Below, piece by piece: positions 52,872-60,892 of a stretch of 64,000 nucleotides of DNA. The position numbers and the translations under genes are program-made. The notes under the pieces were generated by a model. It did no database searches and had not been told where the DNA came from. It saw only the letters and a program-made list of their open reading frames with translations. Positions within the stretch are counted from its first letter, which is position 1, and every line of letters begins with the position of its first letter. The stretch comes from Aliamphritea ceti (GTDB taxonomy: Bacteria; Pseudomonadota; Gammaproteobacteria; Pseudomonadales; Balneatricaceae): the NCBI RefSeq assembly GCF_024347215.1, contig NZ_AP025282.1, forward strand, positions 2,294,001 through 2,358,000, in the 5' to 3' direction.

Positions 52872-54242
52872 GTGAGAAAATGGCTCTGTGTGGTATGTGG
52901 TTTAATTTATGATGAGGCCAAAGGCTGGCCTGATGATGGCATTATGGCGGGAACCCGCTGGGAAGATGTGCCTGATGACTGGCTTTGTCCCGATTGTGGC
53001 GTTGGCAAAGCTGACTTCGAAATGATCGAAATCACTGAATCCCCTGTAGCTACTTCTTCTGTTGCTGAATCCGTTTCTGATGCGCCTATTGCTGCGGTAC
53101 TGAACGACGAGCCACCAGTTGTTATTGTTGGCAGTGGTTTTGCGGGTTACACACTTGCAGAGACGCTACGCGAAAAATCACCGCAGAAGCCAATCATTGT
53201 TTTCACGTCTGATGACGGCGCTAACTACTCTAAACCTGGCCTCTCGAATGCACTGACCCGAGGCAAGAGTGCAGCACAGTTGGTAACTGAAACTGCATTG
53301 CAAATTGAAAAACGTCTTAATATCCGTATTTATACCCGTGTTCAGGTTGAGCGTATTGATGCTGACGCGCATTTATTGCACACCGATATTGGTGAGCAAG
53401 CGTATAGCAAACTGATACTGGCCACTGGCGCGGCGCCAATTCGTTTACCGCTGGCAGGCAGTGGCGCAGCAGATGTTCTGAGTGTGAATGATTTAGGTGA
53501 TTACCGGGTGATGCGTGCTCAGCTGGAAGGGGCAAAGAAAGTCTGCATTATTGGTAATGGCTTAATCGGCTGTGAGTTTGCTAATGACCTGAGTAATCAG
53601 GGGCTGAATGTAACGGTTGTTGGTCTGGGTGACTGGGCAATGCAAGGCCTGATACCGCAGCAGGTAGGTGAGCAGCTTCAGTCTAAGCTGGCAGAGCAAG
53701 GTGTTAACTGGCAGCTACAGGACAGCGTTGAGATTGTTGATCAGGCTGATTCCGGTTATCTGTTAACGCTAACCAGTGGTGTAAAAGTTGAAGCTGATCT
53801 GGTGATATCCGCCGTAGGTCTTAAGCCACGCACTGAACTGGCACAAACTGCAGGCATTGACTGTAATCGTGGCGTAAAGGTGAATGGCGGATTACGGACT
53901 AACGTAGCAGATGTGTATGCTTTGGGTGACTGTGCTGAACTGCAGGGCAAAGTACTGCCTTATATTGCGCCGATTAACTTTGGTGTACGTGCACTGGCAG
54001 ATTGCCTGCTAGGACGGCCGACGATGGCACAGTATCCTTATATGCCAGTTGTGGTTAAAACCCCTGCATTACCATTAACGATTCAGTCTCCGGAAGTTGG
54101 CAGTGAAGGTGACTGGCAGACTGAAACGACAGATGACGGTATGCGCAGTTTGTTCCGTGATTCTGCAGGTATGCTTAAAGGTTTTGTATTGGCTGGTAGC
54201 TGTACGTCTGAACGTCAGCAATGGCTTGATCAGCTAATCTGA
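52872..54242 (+). CDS. Rubredoxin-rubredoxin reductase fusion (RubAB-like)
   Basis: This 456-residue protein starts at a GTG behind GGAGAGGAG. Residues about 1-55 are a rubredoxin with both iron knuckles (CVVCGLIYDEAKGWPDDGI and CPDCGVGKADFE). After a Ser/Ala linker comes an FAD/NAD reductase of the AlkT type: VVIVGSGFAGYTLAETL, the NAD site CIIGNGLIGCEFANDL and the FAD site VYALGDCAEL. It would pass electrons from NAD(P)H to an oxygenase or to oxygen-stress reductases. Its position 218 bp after the aldehyde dehydrogenase suggests it feeds the Rieske enzyme, which lacks its own reductase here. Alkane hydroxylase support is the classic alternative. Confidence 0.88.
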   Translation: MRKWLCVVCGLIYDEAKGWPDDGIMAGTRWEDVPDDWLCPDCGVGKADFEMIEITESPVATSSVAESVSDAPIAAVLNDEPPVVIVGSGFAGYTLAETLREKSPQKPIIVFTSDDGANYSKPGLSNALTRGKSAAQLVTETALQIEKRLNIRIYTRVQVERIDADAHLLHTDIGEQAYSKLILATGAAPIRLPLAGSGAADVLSVNDLGDYRVMRAQLEGAKKVCIIGNGLIGCEFANDLSNQGLNVTVVGLGDWAMQGLIPQQVGEQLQSKLAEQGVNWQLQDSVEIVDQADSGYLLTLTSGVKVEADLVISAVGLKPRTELAQTAGIDCNRGVKVNGGLRTNVADVYALGDCAELQGKVLPYIAPINFGVRALADCLLGRPTMAQYPYMPVVVKTPALPLTIQSPEVGSEGDWQTETTDDGMRSLFRDSAGMLKGFVLAGSCTSERQQWLDQLI

Positions 54243-54342
54243 ACTGATTGATTTTGCTACCCAATGTGGTGTTCTACTGCATGGTCTTGTAGCTTTCTGA
54301 TTGCTAGTGTTAAGGGTAATCTTTGAGCTACAGGATGCATGC

Positions 54343-55680
54343 GTGAGATTGTTTCCTTTTTTCTTTCACAAACAGTTTGTTAAACCTTTTCTTCCGGGGA
54401 TTGTGCTGACTGCTTCCTGTCTGTTCAGCAGTCTTTGTTCTGCCTCACTTGAAGAACTCTCTGAATTTATTGATGCTGGCCAGTATGGCAAAGCCTATGA
54501 GTTAGCCAACACAATGCTGGCTGAACATGAAGGTGACCCTGTATTCGATGTTCAGTATGCAGTAGCTGCCATTGAGACCTTTAACCTTGAAGAAGGGGTC
54601 TTCGCATTAGAGCGTGTCTTGCTTGTTGAGCCAGATAACCAGCTAGCCAAACTTGAACTTGCCCGTGGTTATTACCAGCAGCGAAAGTTTGATCAGTCTG
54701 CAGCTATGTTTAATGCCGTTAAAGCTAACCAGCCACCTCCAAGAGTAGCGACCCGCATCGATCGGTATCTTGCTTTGATCGAAGCAAAACGGGTTAACCG
54801 CTTTACCCGGGTACAGGGTTTTATCGAACTCTATGCCGGTTACGATTCTAATATAAACGCTGCGCCAGACAGCCAGTTAACCCGTGTGGTACTGAGTAAT
54901 GATGCCTTAGGGCGGGATGATTCATTTGCTGCACTAAAAGCAGGTTTGGATGTAGAGCACCGTTATGCCGAAGACAAATCACTGATTCTTGAAACCCGTT
55001 TTGATGTCCGCAGCTATAACACTGAAGATCAGCAGGATAACTCTAATCTGACTTTAAAAGCTGGTCATCGCTGGTATCAGGATAATAACCAATACCAGAT
55101 AAACCTTGTTCGTCAGGATTATCGGCTGGATCAGAAGTCATACAGAAACCTGCTGGGTGTCGGCTTCGACTGGAACCATCAGTTGAGTAACCGCAGTTTA
55201 CTGCGCTCTTATTTTGCCGTTAATGATCTTGATTATGACACTACAAGCTGGAGAGATTCTCGCCAGTACAGTTTAGGGACCAATTATCTGTATGCCGGTG
55301 ATGGTGAGTTAAAGCCGGTGTATGTTTTAGGCGGTTTTATCGGTAACGAGAAACCAGATAATCCGGGGGTGTTGGCGAATGCTGATGTCGACCGGGACTT
55401 TTACGGTGTGAGTCTGGGCGTACAGCTGACACCGATGCAAGACCTTACACTGATGCCGAGTCTGGTATATCAGGTAAGTGAATATGCGGGGGCGCACTGG
55501 ATTTACGGTGTTAAACGTAAAGACAAGTATGCCGCGTTAAATCTAAGTATGAATTGGCGGTTCAAGCCTGACTGGTCGTTGTTGGCCACTTACAGCTATG
55601 CCGATGCTAATTCAAACATTGAACTGAATGATTACCGGCGAGAGCAGATTAATTTAGGCCTGCGCCGGGATTTTAAGTGA
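54343..55680 (+). CDS. TPR plus outer-membrane beta-barrel protein, Slam/DUF560-like
   Basis: This protein of about 445 residues starts at a GTG behind AGGATG and has a signal peptide (ending SLCSASLEEL). Helical tetratricopeptide-like repeats follow (about residues 30-150, including LELARGYYQQRKFDQSAAMF). A C-terminal barrel of about 280 residues begins FIELYAGYDSNINAAPDSQL and ends in an aromatic strand (INLGLRRDFK, terminal Phe-Lys). This is the layout of the DUF560 / surface lipoprotein assembly modulator (Slam) family, which moves proteins to the cell surface. The gene for its likely client follows after 9 bp. A TTG start at 54301 is possible. Confidence 0.78.
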   Translation: MRLFPFFFHKQFVKPFLPGIVLTASCLFSSLCSASLEELSEFIDAGQYGKAYELANTMLAEHEGDPVFDVQYAVAAIETFNLEEGVFALERVLLVEPDNQLAKLELARGYYQQRKFDQSAAMFNAVKANQPPPRVATRIDRYLALIEAKRVNRFTRVQGFIELYAGYDSNINAAPDSQLTRVVLSNDALGRDDSFAALKAGLDVEHRYAEDKSLILETRFDVRSYNTEDQQDNSNLTLKAGHRWYQDNNQYQINLVRQDYRLDQKSYRNLLGVGFDWNHQLSNRSLLRSYFAVNDLDYDTTSWRDSRQYSLGTNYLYAGDGELKPVYVLGGFIGNEKPDNPGVLANADVDRDFYGVSLGVQLTPMQDLTLMPSLVYQVSEYAGAHWIYGVKRKDKYAALNLSMNWRFKPDWSLLATYSYADANSNIELNDYRREQINLGLRRDFK

Positions 55681-55689
55681 GGTGGCGAC

Positions 55690-57564
55690 ATGTTATATGC
55701 AACAGCAGTAACGCAAGCGCCTTATGGCCGACGTTTGCTATTACCCCTTTCCTTCATGCTGGCGATTCTGCTGGCTGCTTTTCCGGCCAGTGCCGCTGAT
55801 GTAGTAGGTAAGGTAATTCTTAGTATTGGCCAGAATCAGGCGACAACTCCTGATGGTCAGGTACGTAAACTTGCCCGTAAGGCGGAGGTGTATGCCGACG
55901 ATTTGCTTGCAACCAGCGCTAAAGGGCGGCTACAGATACGTTTTACTGATGGCTCACGTTTATCGCTCCGGGCCAGTTCTGAATTTAAGATTACCGAATA
56001 CCGCTTTGATGCTGCTGAGCCTACTGAGGGCAAGGCTATTTATAAGTTGTTAAAAGGTGGCATGAGAACTTTATCTGGCCAGATTGGTAAGGTTGATAAA
56101 GAAGATTACCGGCTGGAGACGACCGTCGCCACGATCGGTATTCGCGGTACAGATTTTGTCATCGTTAAAAATGGTGATTCAGTTACAGGTTCGGTTAACA
56201 GTGGTGAGATAAATGTTGCGGGTATTGATGGCTCCAGAACCGAGAATATAGCCGCGGGCGAGTCTTTTGTGATCCAGACTGAAGGTGCTATTCAGGTATT
56301 TGAAACCCCGGCAACTTCAGAAACAGGAGAAGGTTCTGCTGCAGAAGGTGATTCTGAAGAAACGGAAGAATCTGAACAAAGCTCTGAGGAAGATACAGAC
56401 GAAGGCTCTGCAGACGGGGATGATCAGGCAGGATCCGACGATGCTAACGGTCAGAACTCTAACGAAGATACAGATGGTTCGCAGACAGCATCCGCTACAG
56501 GTTCAGGAGTTCTGGTATCTGGCGAGAGCACTGAGACTAGCGAGGTATCACTTAACATTAATACTGATTCAGCCTTGCTGCCAGATACCAGCATACCGGC
56601 AACTGACCCTCAGGAAAGCAATACCCAGACAAACCCCAGTATTGCACCTAACCCAACGGGGAATGGTGTGCTGGCGCCGGATAACAGTGTAGTTGCAGTT
56701 GCATTCACTGAAAGCGAAGCCGGTGTATTGCGCAGTGGTAACGGCAGTGTACCTGTCGCTAGCGGCTCTACAGTGATGATAGACAGTAGCGGTTCAAGTG
56801 GTGATGTTGTTACGGGTATCAACTATGTTGATAGCACTGGCCGATCGTCTGCGCCATGTTCACCTTGTACCTTTACCAGCCCGTCTTCATTAGGCGTAGT
56901 TCGGGCAGCAGGAAGTACTACATTGGGAGGCGTGAAGGTGTCCTGGGGCCGTTGGGATTCAGGTTTCTCGCTGATTGAAAATGGTGTGGCGACTGAAACA
57001 TCCGGTGGCTTTAGCTTTATGTACGCTAACAGCATGACGACTGCTGCAGAGATGGCAACAGTTATCGCAGGGAAGACAGGGTCTTATCTGTACAGTTTCT
57101 CGCCGGGCTCACAATCGATGACTGCGCCACAGATAGAAAATGGCAGTACCGGTAGCCTGATTGGTTATGGTGATAACAGTGTTTCCAAGGCTGCTGGGCA
57201 GCTTTATTACGGCACCTACATGGTCGTTGACTGGGATACGCAGAAAATTTCGCAAACCTCTGTTGTTGCACAAATTCATGATGGTACAGATATCAGAACA
57301 TATAAATTAGAGGATTCCAGCCAAGTTGATCTGAGTGCTGTACTGAATGGTAGCCAGGTATCGTTGACAGGAACATGTTCCGGAAGCACCTGTACGAATG
57401 TAGAGACAGATACGACGCTTTCCGGGCAAATGTCAGTTAACTTTATTGGTGGTCAGGCAGATGGTGCCGTTACCTCTTACGGTGCCAGTGGTGTTACACC
57501 TGGCGGTACGACTGCGACTGTATCGGGTACTGCTTTATTACAAAATAATGGTTTAGCACCGTAA
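55690..57564 (+). CDS. Secreted FecR-domain protein with acidic linker and C-terminal beta domain
   Basis: This 624-residue protein has a signal peptide (about 1-35, LAAFPASAADVV). Next is a FecR domain (about 40-170: GKVILSIGQNQAT, GRLQIRFTDGSRLSLRASSE, TVATIGIRGTDFVIV). A strongly acidic linker of Glu, Asp and Ser covers about residues 200-265. The C-terminal third is rich in Gly, Ser and Thr and ends in strands like LSGQMSVNFIGGQADGAVTS, reminiscent of the TbpB-type barrel lobe of Slam clients. It has no lipobox Cys. Membrane FecR proteins usually regulate ECF sigma factors; none is here. A role as an envelope sensor or surface protein is inference. Confidence 0.75.
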   Translation: MLYATAVTQAPYGRRLLLPLSFMLAILLAAFPASAADVVGKVILSIGQNQATTPDGQVRKLARKAEVYADDLLATSAKGRLQIRFTDGSRLSLRASSEFKITEYRFDAAEPTEGKAIYKLLKGGMRTLSGQIGKVDKEDYRLETTVATIGIRGTDFVIVKNGDSVTGSVNSGEINVAGIDGSRTENIAAGESFVIQTEGAIQVFETPATSETGEGSAAEGDSEETEESEQSSEEDTDEGSADGDDQAGSDDANGQNSNEDTDGSQTASATGSGVLVSGESTETSEVSLNINTDSALLPDTSIPATDPQESNTQTNPSIAPNPTGNGVLAPDNSVVAVAFTESEAGVLRSGNGSVPVASGSTVMIDSSGSSGDVVTGINYVDSTGRSSAPCSPCTFTSPSSLGVVRAAGSTTLGGVKVSWGRWDSGFSLIENGVATETSGGFSFMYANSMTTAAEMATVIAGKTGSYLYSFSPGSQSMTAPQIENGSTGSLIGYGDNSVSKAAGQLYYGTYMVVDWDTQKISQTSVVAQIHDGTDIRTYKLEDSSQVDLSAVLNGSQVSLTGTCSGSTCTNVETDTTLSGQMSVNFIGGQADGAVTSYGASGVTPGGTTATVSGTALLQNNGLAP

Positions 57565-57578
57565 ATTGCAAAGCCAGT

Positions 57579-57609
57579 TTATTAGGCTTATTTAAGGTCA
57601 GCCTAATAA
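57579..57609. terminator. Hairpin between FecR gene and phosphodiesterase gene
   Basis: TTATTAGGCT pairs perfectly with AGCCTAATAA across an 11-nt loop, between convergent genes. There is no T tract, so termination is uncertain. Confidence 0.45.
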
Positions 57610-57659
57610 TGCTGCTGGCCAGGTAACTAGAAAATCAGATAGCTGGATAACCAGATAGT

Positions 57660-58421
57660 TTATAACGGTAATTGAAGAACGCCATGCTGCAGTTTACGCA
57701 GATCCTTTTCAGGCAGAAGTGTCAGGCAGCGATCCATGATTTCATCTTCAAACCCTGGTTTGAGGTGAGTGATCATAACCGGGCACTGATGAGTTAACAG
57801 GTCAAGCTGCTGAGCCAGGTGAGAAGGTGTCAGGTGGCCGCTGAGTTTAGCCAGTTCATCGACATCATCGGTAAAAGATACGTCGATGATAAGCAGATTA
57901 GGCTGTTTCTCGTTAAGGATCGGCCAGAGCGCATCGTTACACCCGCTGTCGCCGCTGAATGCGAAGCTGGCAGAATCAGAAGCAAGCAGATAACCAACGG
58001 TCGGCGTTGGATGCTCAGCAGGTAATACCTCAATGCTTTTGTGTTCAAGCTGGAGTATGTCGCCAACATTGACAGTATGTAGCCTGAGGATAGGCGTTGC
58101 TTCTGGCAGACAGGTATAGTCCGGCCAGATAACCCAGTTAAAGATGTGTTTTTGTAAGGCATCGATAACTTCGGGAAGGGCATATACATCAACAGGGGCC
58201 TGATGTTGGTCGAAGATAGTTGCCAGCATCAGCGGTAAGCCGGTGATGTGATCTACATGGGCGTGAGTGATCAGAACGGTGCGGATCTTTAGCATTTGCT
58301 CAAGAGTTAGGGATTCAACCCCGGTACCGGCATCGAGAAGCAGAGTGTCATCAACCAGAAAGGTGGTTGTTTTGAGTCCTTTGCCAATGCCGCCGCTACA
58401 ACCGAGGATGTCTAACTTCAT
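57660..58421 (-). CDS. Class II cyclic-nucleotide phosphodiesterase (metallo-beta-lactamase fold)
   Basis: This 253-residue protein begins MKLDILGCSGGIGKGLKTTT and has the metal motif LITHAHVDHITGLPLM, FSGDSGCND, SGHLTPSHLAQQ and MITHLKPG. These fit class II cAMP/cGMP phosphodiesterases (CpdP, yeast PDE1), which share the fold of RNase Z and arylsulfatases. It is divergent from a CHASE2 nucleotide cyclase with a 179-bp gap, which supports a cyclic-nucleotide substrate. RNase-Z-like or other MBL hydrolase activity cannot be excluded. Confidence 0.75.
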   Translation of the reverse strand: MKLDILGCSGGIGKGLKTTTFLVDDTLLLDAGTGVESLTLEQMLKIRTVLITHAHVDHITGLPLMLATIFDQHQAPVDVYALPEVIDALQKHIFNWVIWPDYTCLPEATPILRLHTVNVGDILQLEHKSIEVLPAEHPTPTVGYLLASDSASFAFSGDSGCNDALWPILNEKQPNLLIIDVSFTDDVDELAKLSGHLTPSHLAQQLDLLTHQCPVMITHLKPGFEDEIMDRCLTLLPEKDLRKLQHGVLQLPL

Positions 58422-58600
58422 CTGATCACCTGTTCCGTTATGACCGGTAAAAATAACAACTGCTGATCGTTTGAGTTAAGTGACTGAATCAGCAGAAGAG
58501 TTTGATTTCAACGATACAAAATATCGGGCAATAATACTATGCACCAACAGCACGGGATTACCCGCAATGACAATACTGCCACCAGAGGAGCAGTCTGCTT

Positions 58601-60814
58601 ATGATTGGTCGGTTTACATTTGGGCAGCGGTCCGTACGAAGCGGGCTTGGTTTATTGGTAACTCTGCTGATGTTATTACCGCTCATTCTTGATAACCGTC
58701 CGGTATTGCTTGAGCGCTTTGAGTCTGATCTTTATGACCTGCGGCTCCGTCAGTTTATGGAGCAGGAGCAGGACCCCCGTATAGTTATCATTGATATTGA
58801 TGAAGCCAGCCTGGCAGAGCAGGGCCGCTGGCCATGGAGCCGCTATACACTGGCAGAAATGCTTAACCGGTTATTTGATGACTACGGTGTAGCCATTGTT
58901 GGCTTTGATATGCTGTTTGCAGAAGCTGACACCAATATTCCTATGGAAGCACTGGAACAATGGCTGGAAAGCCAGCCATCGCTACAGGGTAATCAACTTC
59001 GCAGCCAGTTAGCAGAGCTAAACCCTGATCACCGGTTTGCGGCAGCGCTGGCTGAACGGCCTGTAGTGCTGGGCTATGTATTTGATCGCAGTGCTCAGCA
59101 ATTACAGGTGGGCAGCCCTGGCCTGCCGGTGACGGATGATGTGTTACTGGCCGATGTACCAGTGCCCAGAGCCAGCGGTGTCGTTGCCAGCCTGAATGAA
59201 CTGCAGAGCAGCAGTGTCTGGAATGGTTTTATTGATAATCCCAGAGTAGATGCTGATGGTGTATATCGCCGGGTGCCCCTGCTACAGGAATACCAGTCAC
59301 AATATTATCCATCGCTGGCGTTGGCGATGACCTTAGCGCTGTTTGAAGAGCGTCAGGTTACCCCCGTTCTTGAATCAGATGCTAATGGTTCGAATGCTGT
59401 GCTGGTGGCGGTAGATGCTGCAGGTATCAGTATTCCGGTAGACCGCGGAGGTTCTGTGCTGGTGCCATACCGGGGCCGCCAGGGTAGCTTTCCGTATGTA
59501 TCCGCTACTGATGTAATTAATGGCCGCGCGAATACAGACACACTGGAAGGTGCAATCGTGCTGGTGGGAACCAGCGCTGCCGGGTTACTCGATTTAAGGG
59601 TAACGCCTGTAGGCAGCCGTTATGCAGGTGTTGAAGTGCATGCCAATATAATTGCCGGCATTCTGGATGAACGGATTAATCACAAACCGGATTACACTTT
59701 AGGTGTTGAGTTATTACAGGTGCTATTGAGTGGCATTCTTTTATCTTTATTGATTCCACGTACTTCTGTGCTGGTTTCAAGCTTCTTAACTCTGCTGTGG
59801 ATAGCGGCACTGACGGGTTTTAATCTGTATGCATGGCAGACTTTGCAGTGGGTTATTCCGTTGGGTTACACCTTGTTTCTGGTTGCATTGCTGTATCTGT
59901 TTCAGCAAACCACAGGATACTTTTTTGAAACCCGTAATATCCGTAAATTAGCCGGACAGTTTGGTCAGTACATTCCGCCGGAAGTAGTTGAAGAATTAAG
60001 TGCTCAGAACGAAACGGTGCAGCTTTCAGGTGAAAGTCGGGAAATGACCGTGTTTTTCTCGGATATAAGGGATTTTACCAGTTTATCTGAGCAACTTACT
60101 CCGCAGCAGCTAACCCGGATGATGAATATCTATCTGACGGCGATGACAGCGAAAATTCACGACCGGCGTGGAACAGTAGATAAATATATCGGCGACGCGG
60201 TTATGGCTTTTTGGGGAGCGCCGCTGGATGATGCTTACCATGCCCGCCACAGCTTGCAGGCCGCACTTGATATGCTGGACGTTATGCCTGAATTAAACCG
60301 GCAGTTGCTCGCGGAAGATTTACCGGAAGTGTCCGTCGGCATGGGAATTAATACCGGCCAGATGAACGTCGGTAACATGGGTTCAAGTTTCCGCATGGCT
60401 TATACCGTGATGGGTGATGCGGTTAATCTGGCTTCCCGCCTGGAAGGCCTGACTAAGTTTTATAACTGTCCGCTGCTGGTGAGTGACGAACTGACTAAAA
60501 ACGTACCTGAGTATTGTTTTCGCTACATTGACCGGGTGCGGGTGAAAGGTCGGTTTGAGGCCGTCGATTTGTATCAGCCGGTTGGCAAAAACGTGCAGGT
60601 AACGGCTGATCAAAAGATAGCTGTTGAGGTGTTTAACTCAGGTGTTCGGGCATATCAGCAACAGCAGTGGGAGGCGGCAGAGCAGGCATTCAGACGTTAT
60701 CTGGATACTGATCCTGACGATTACTGTGCGCAAATGTATTTGCTGCGTATTGCTGAAAGCCGCGAGTCAGGTGAGCCTAAATGGGATGGTATTTATAGCC
60801 ATCAGCAGAAATAA
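58601..60814 (+). CDS. CHASE2-domain adenylate/guanylate cyclase
   Basis: This 737-residue membrane protein has one N-terminal helix (LGLLVTLLMLLPLIL), a periplasmic CHASE2 sensor (about residues 35-370, including PRIVIIDIDEASLAEQGRWP) and three helices (about 375-445). The class III cyclase domain is at about 475-640: FFSDIRDFTSLSEQLT, TVDKYIGDAVMAFWGAP, VGMGINTGQMNVGNMGS, VMGDAVNLASRLEG. Both metal Asp residues are present, so it should be active. cAMP is more likely than cGMP for this group. A C-terminal helical part follows. The FecR/Slam-like genes upstream and the phosphodiesterase suggest one signalling unit. Its stop lies in a 19-bp array. Confidence 0.9.
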   Translation: MIGRFTFGQRSVRSGLGLLVTLLMLLPLILDNRPVLLERFESDLYDLRLRQFMEQEQDPRIVIIDIDEASLAEQGRWPWSRYTLAEMLNRLFDDYGVAIVGFDMLFAEADTNIPMEALEQWLESQPSLQGNQLRSQLAELNPDHRFAAALAERPVVLGYVFDRSAQQLQVGSPGLPVTDDVLLADVPVPRASGVVASLNELQSSSVWNGFIDNPRVDADGVYRRVPLLQEYQSQYYPSLALAMTLALFEERQVTPVLESDANGSNAVLVAVDAAGISIPVDRGGSVLVPYRGRQGSFPYVSATDVINGRANTDTLEGAIVLVGTSAAGLLDLRVTPVGSRYAGVEVHANIIAGILDERINHKPDYTLGVELLQVLLSGILLSLLIPRTSVLVSSFLTLLWIAALTGFNLYAWQTLQWVIPLGYTLFLVALLYLFQQTTGYFFETRNIRKLAGQFGQYIPPEVVEELSAQNETVQLSGESREMTVFFSDIRDFTSLSEQLTPQQLTRMMNIYLTAMTAKIHDRRGTVDKYIGDAVMAFWGAPLDDAYHARHSLQAALDMLDVMPELNRQLLAEDLPEVSVGMGINTGQMNVGNMGSSFRMAYTVMGDAVNLASRLEGLTKFYNCPLLVSDELTKNVPEYCFRYIDRVRVKGRFEAVDLYQPVGKNVQVTADQKIAVEVFNSGVRAYQQQQWEAAEQAFRRYLDTDPDDYCAQMYLLRIAESRESGEPKWDGIYSHQQK

Positions 60815-60853
60815 CAGCCGTTAGCGAAGATAAAAGCCATCAGCAAAAATAGA
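60797..60853 (+). repeat. 19-bp tandem array (3 units) straddling the cyclase stop codon
   Basis: Units start at 60797, 60816 and 60835: AGCCATCAGCAGAAATAAC, AGCCGTTAGCGAAGATAAA, AGCCATCAGCAAAAATAGA. The first contains the last four codons and the TAA stop (60812-60814). Confidence 0.8.
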
Positions 60854-60865
60854 CCTTTGCTGATG
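60838..60865. terminator. Hairpin after cyclase, built partly from the last repeat unit
   Basis: CATCAGCAAA pairs perfectly with TTTGCTGATG over an 8-nt loop between convergent genes. There is no T tract. The left arm is inside the third 19-bp unit. Confidence 0.55.
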
Positions 60866-60892
60866 ACAGGTTAGGGTTAGGTTCGGGAAGGG

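Noticed and set aside
58480..58692. 70-residue open frame overlapping the start of the cyclase gene
   Set aside because: It shares DNA with the signal-anchor region of CHASE2 in another frame and has no ribosome site or recognisable sequence.
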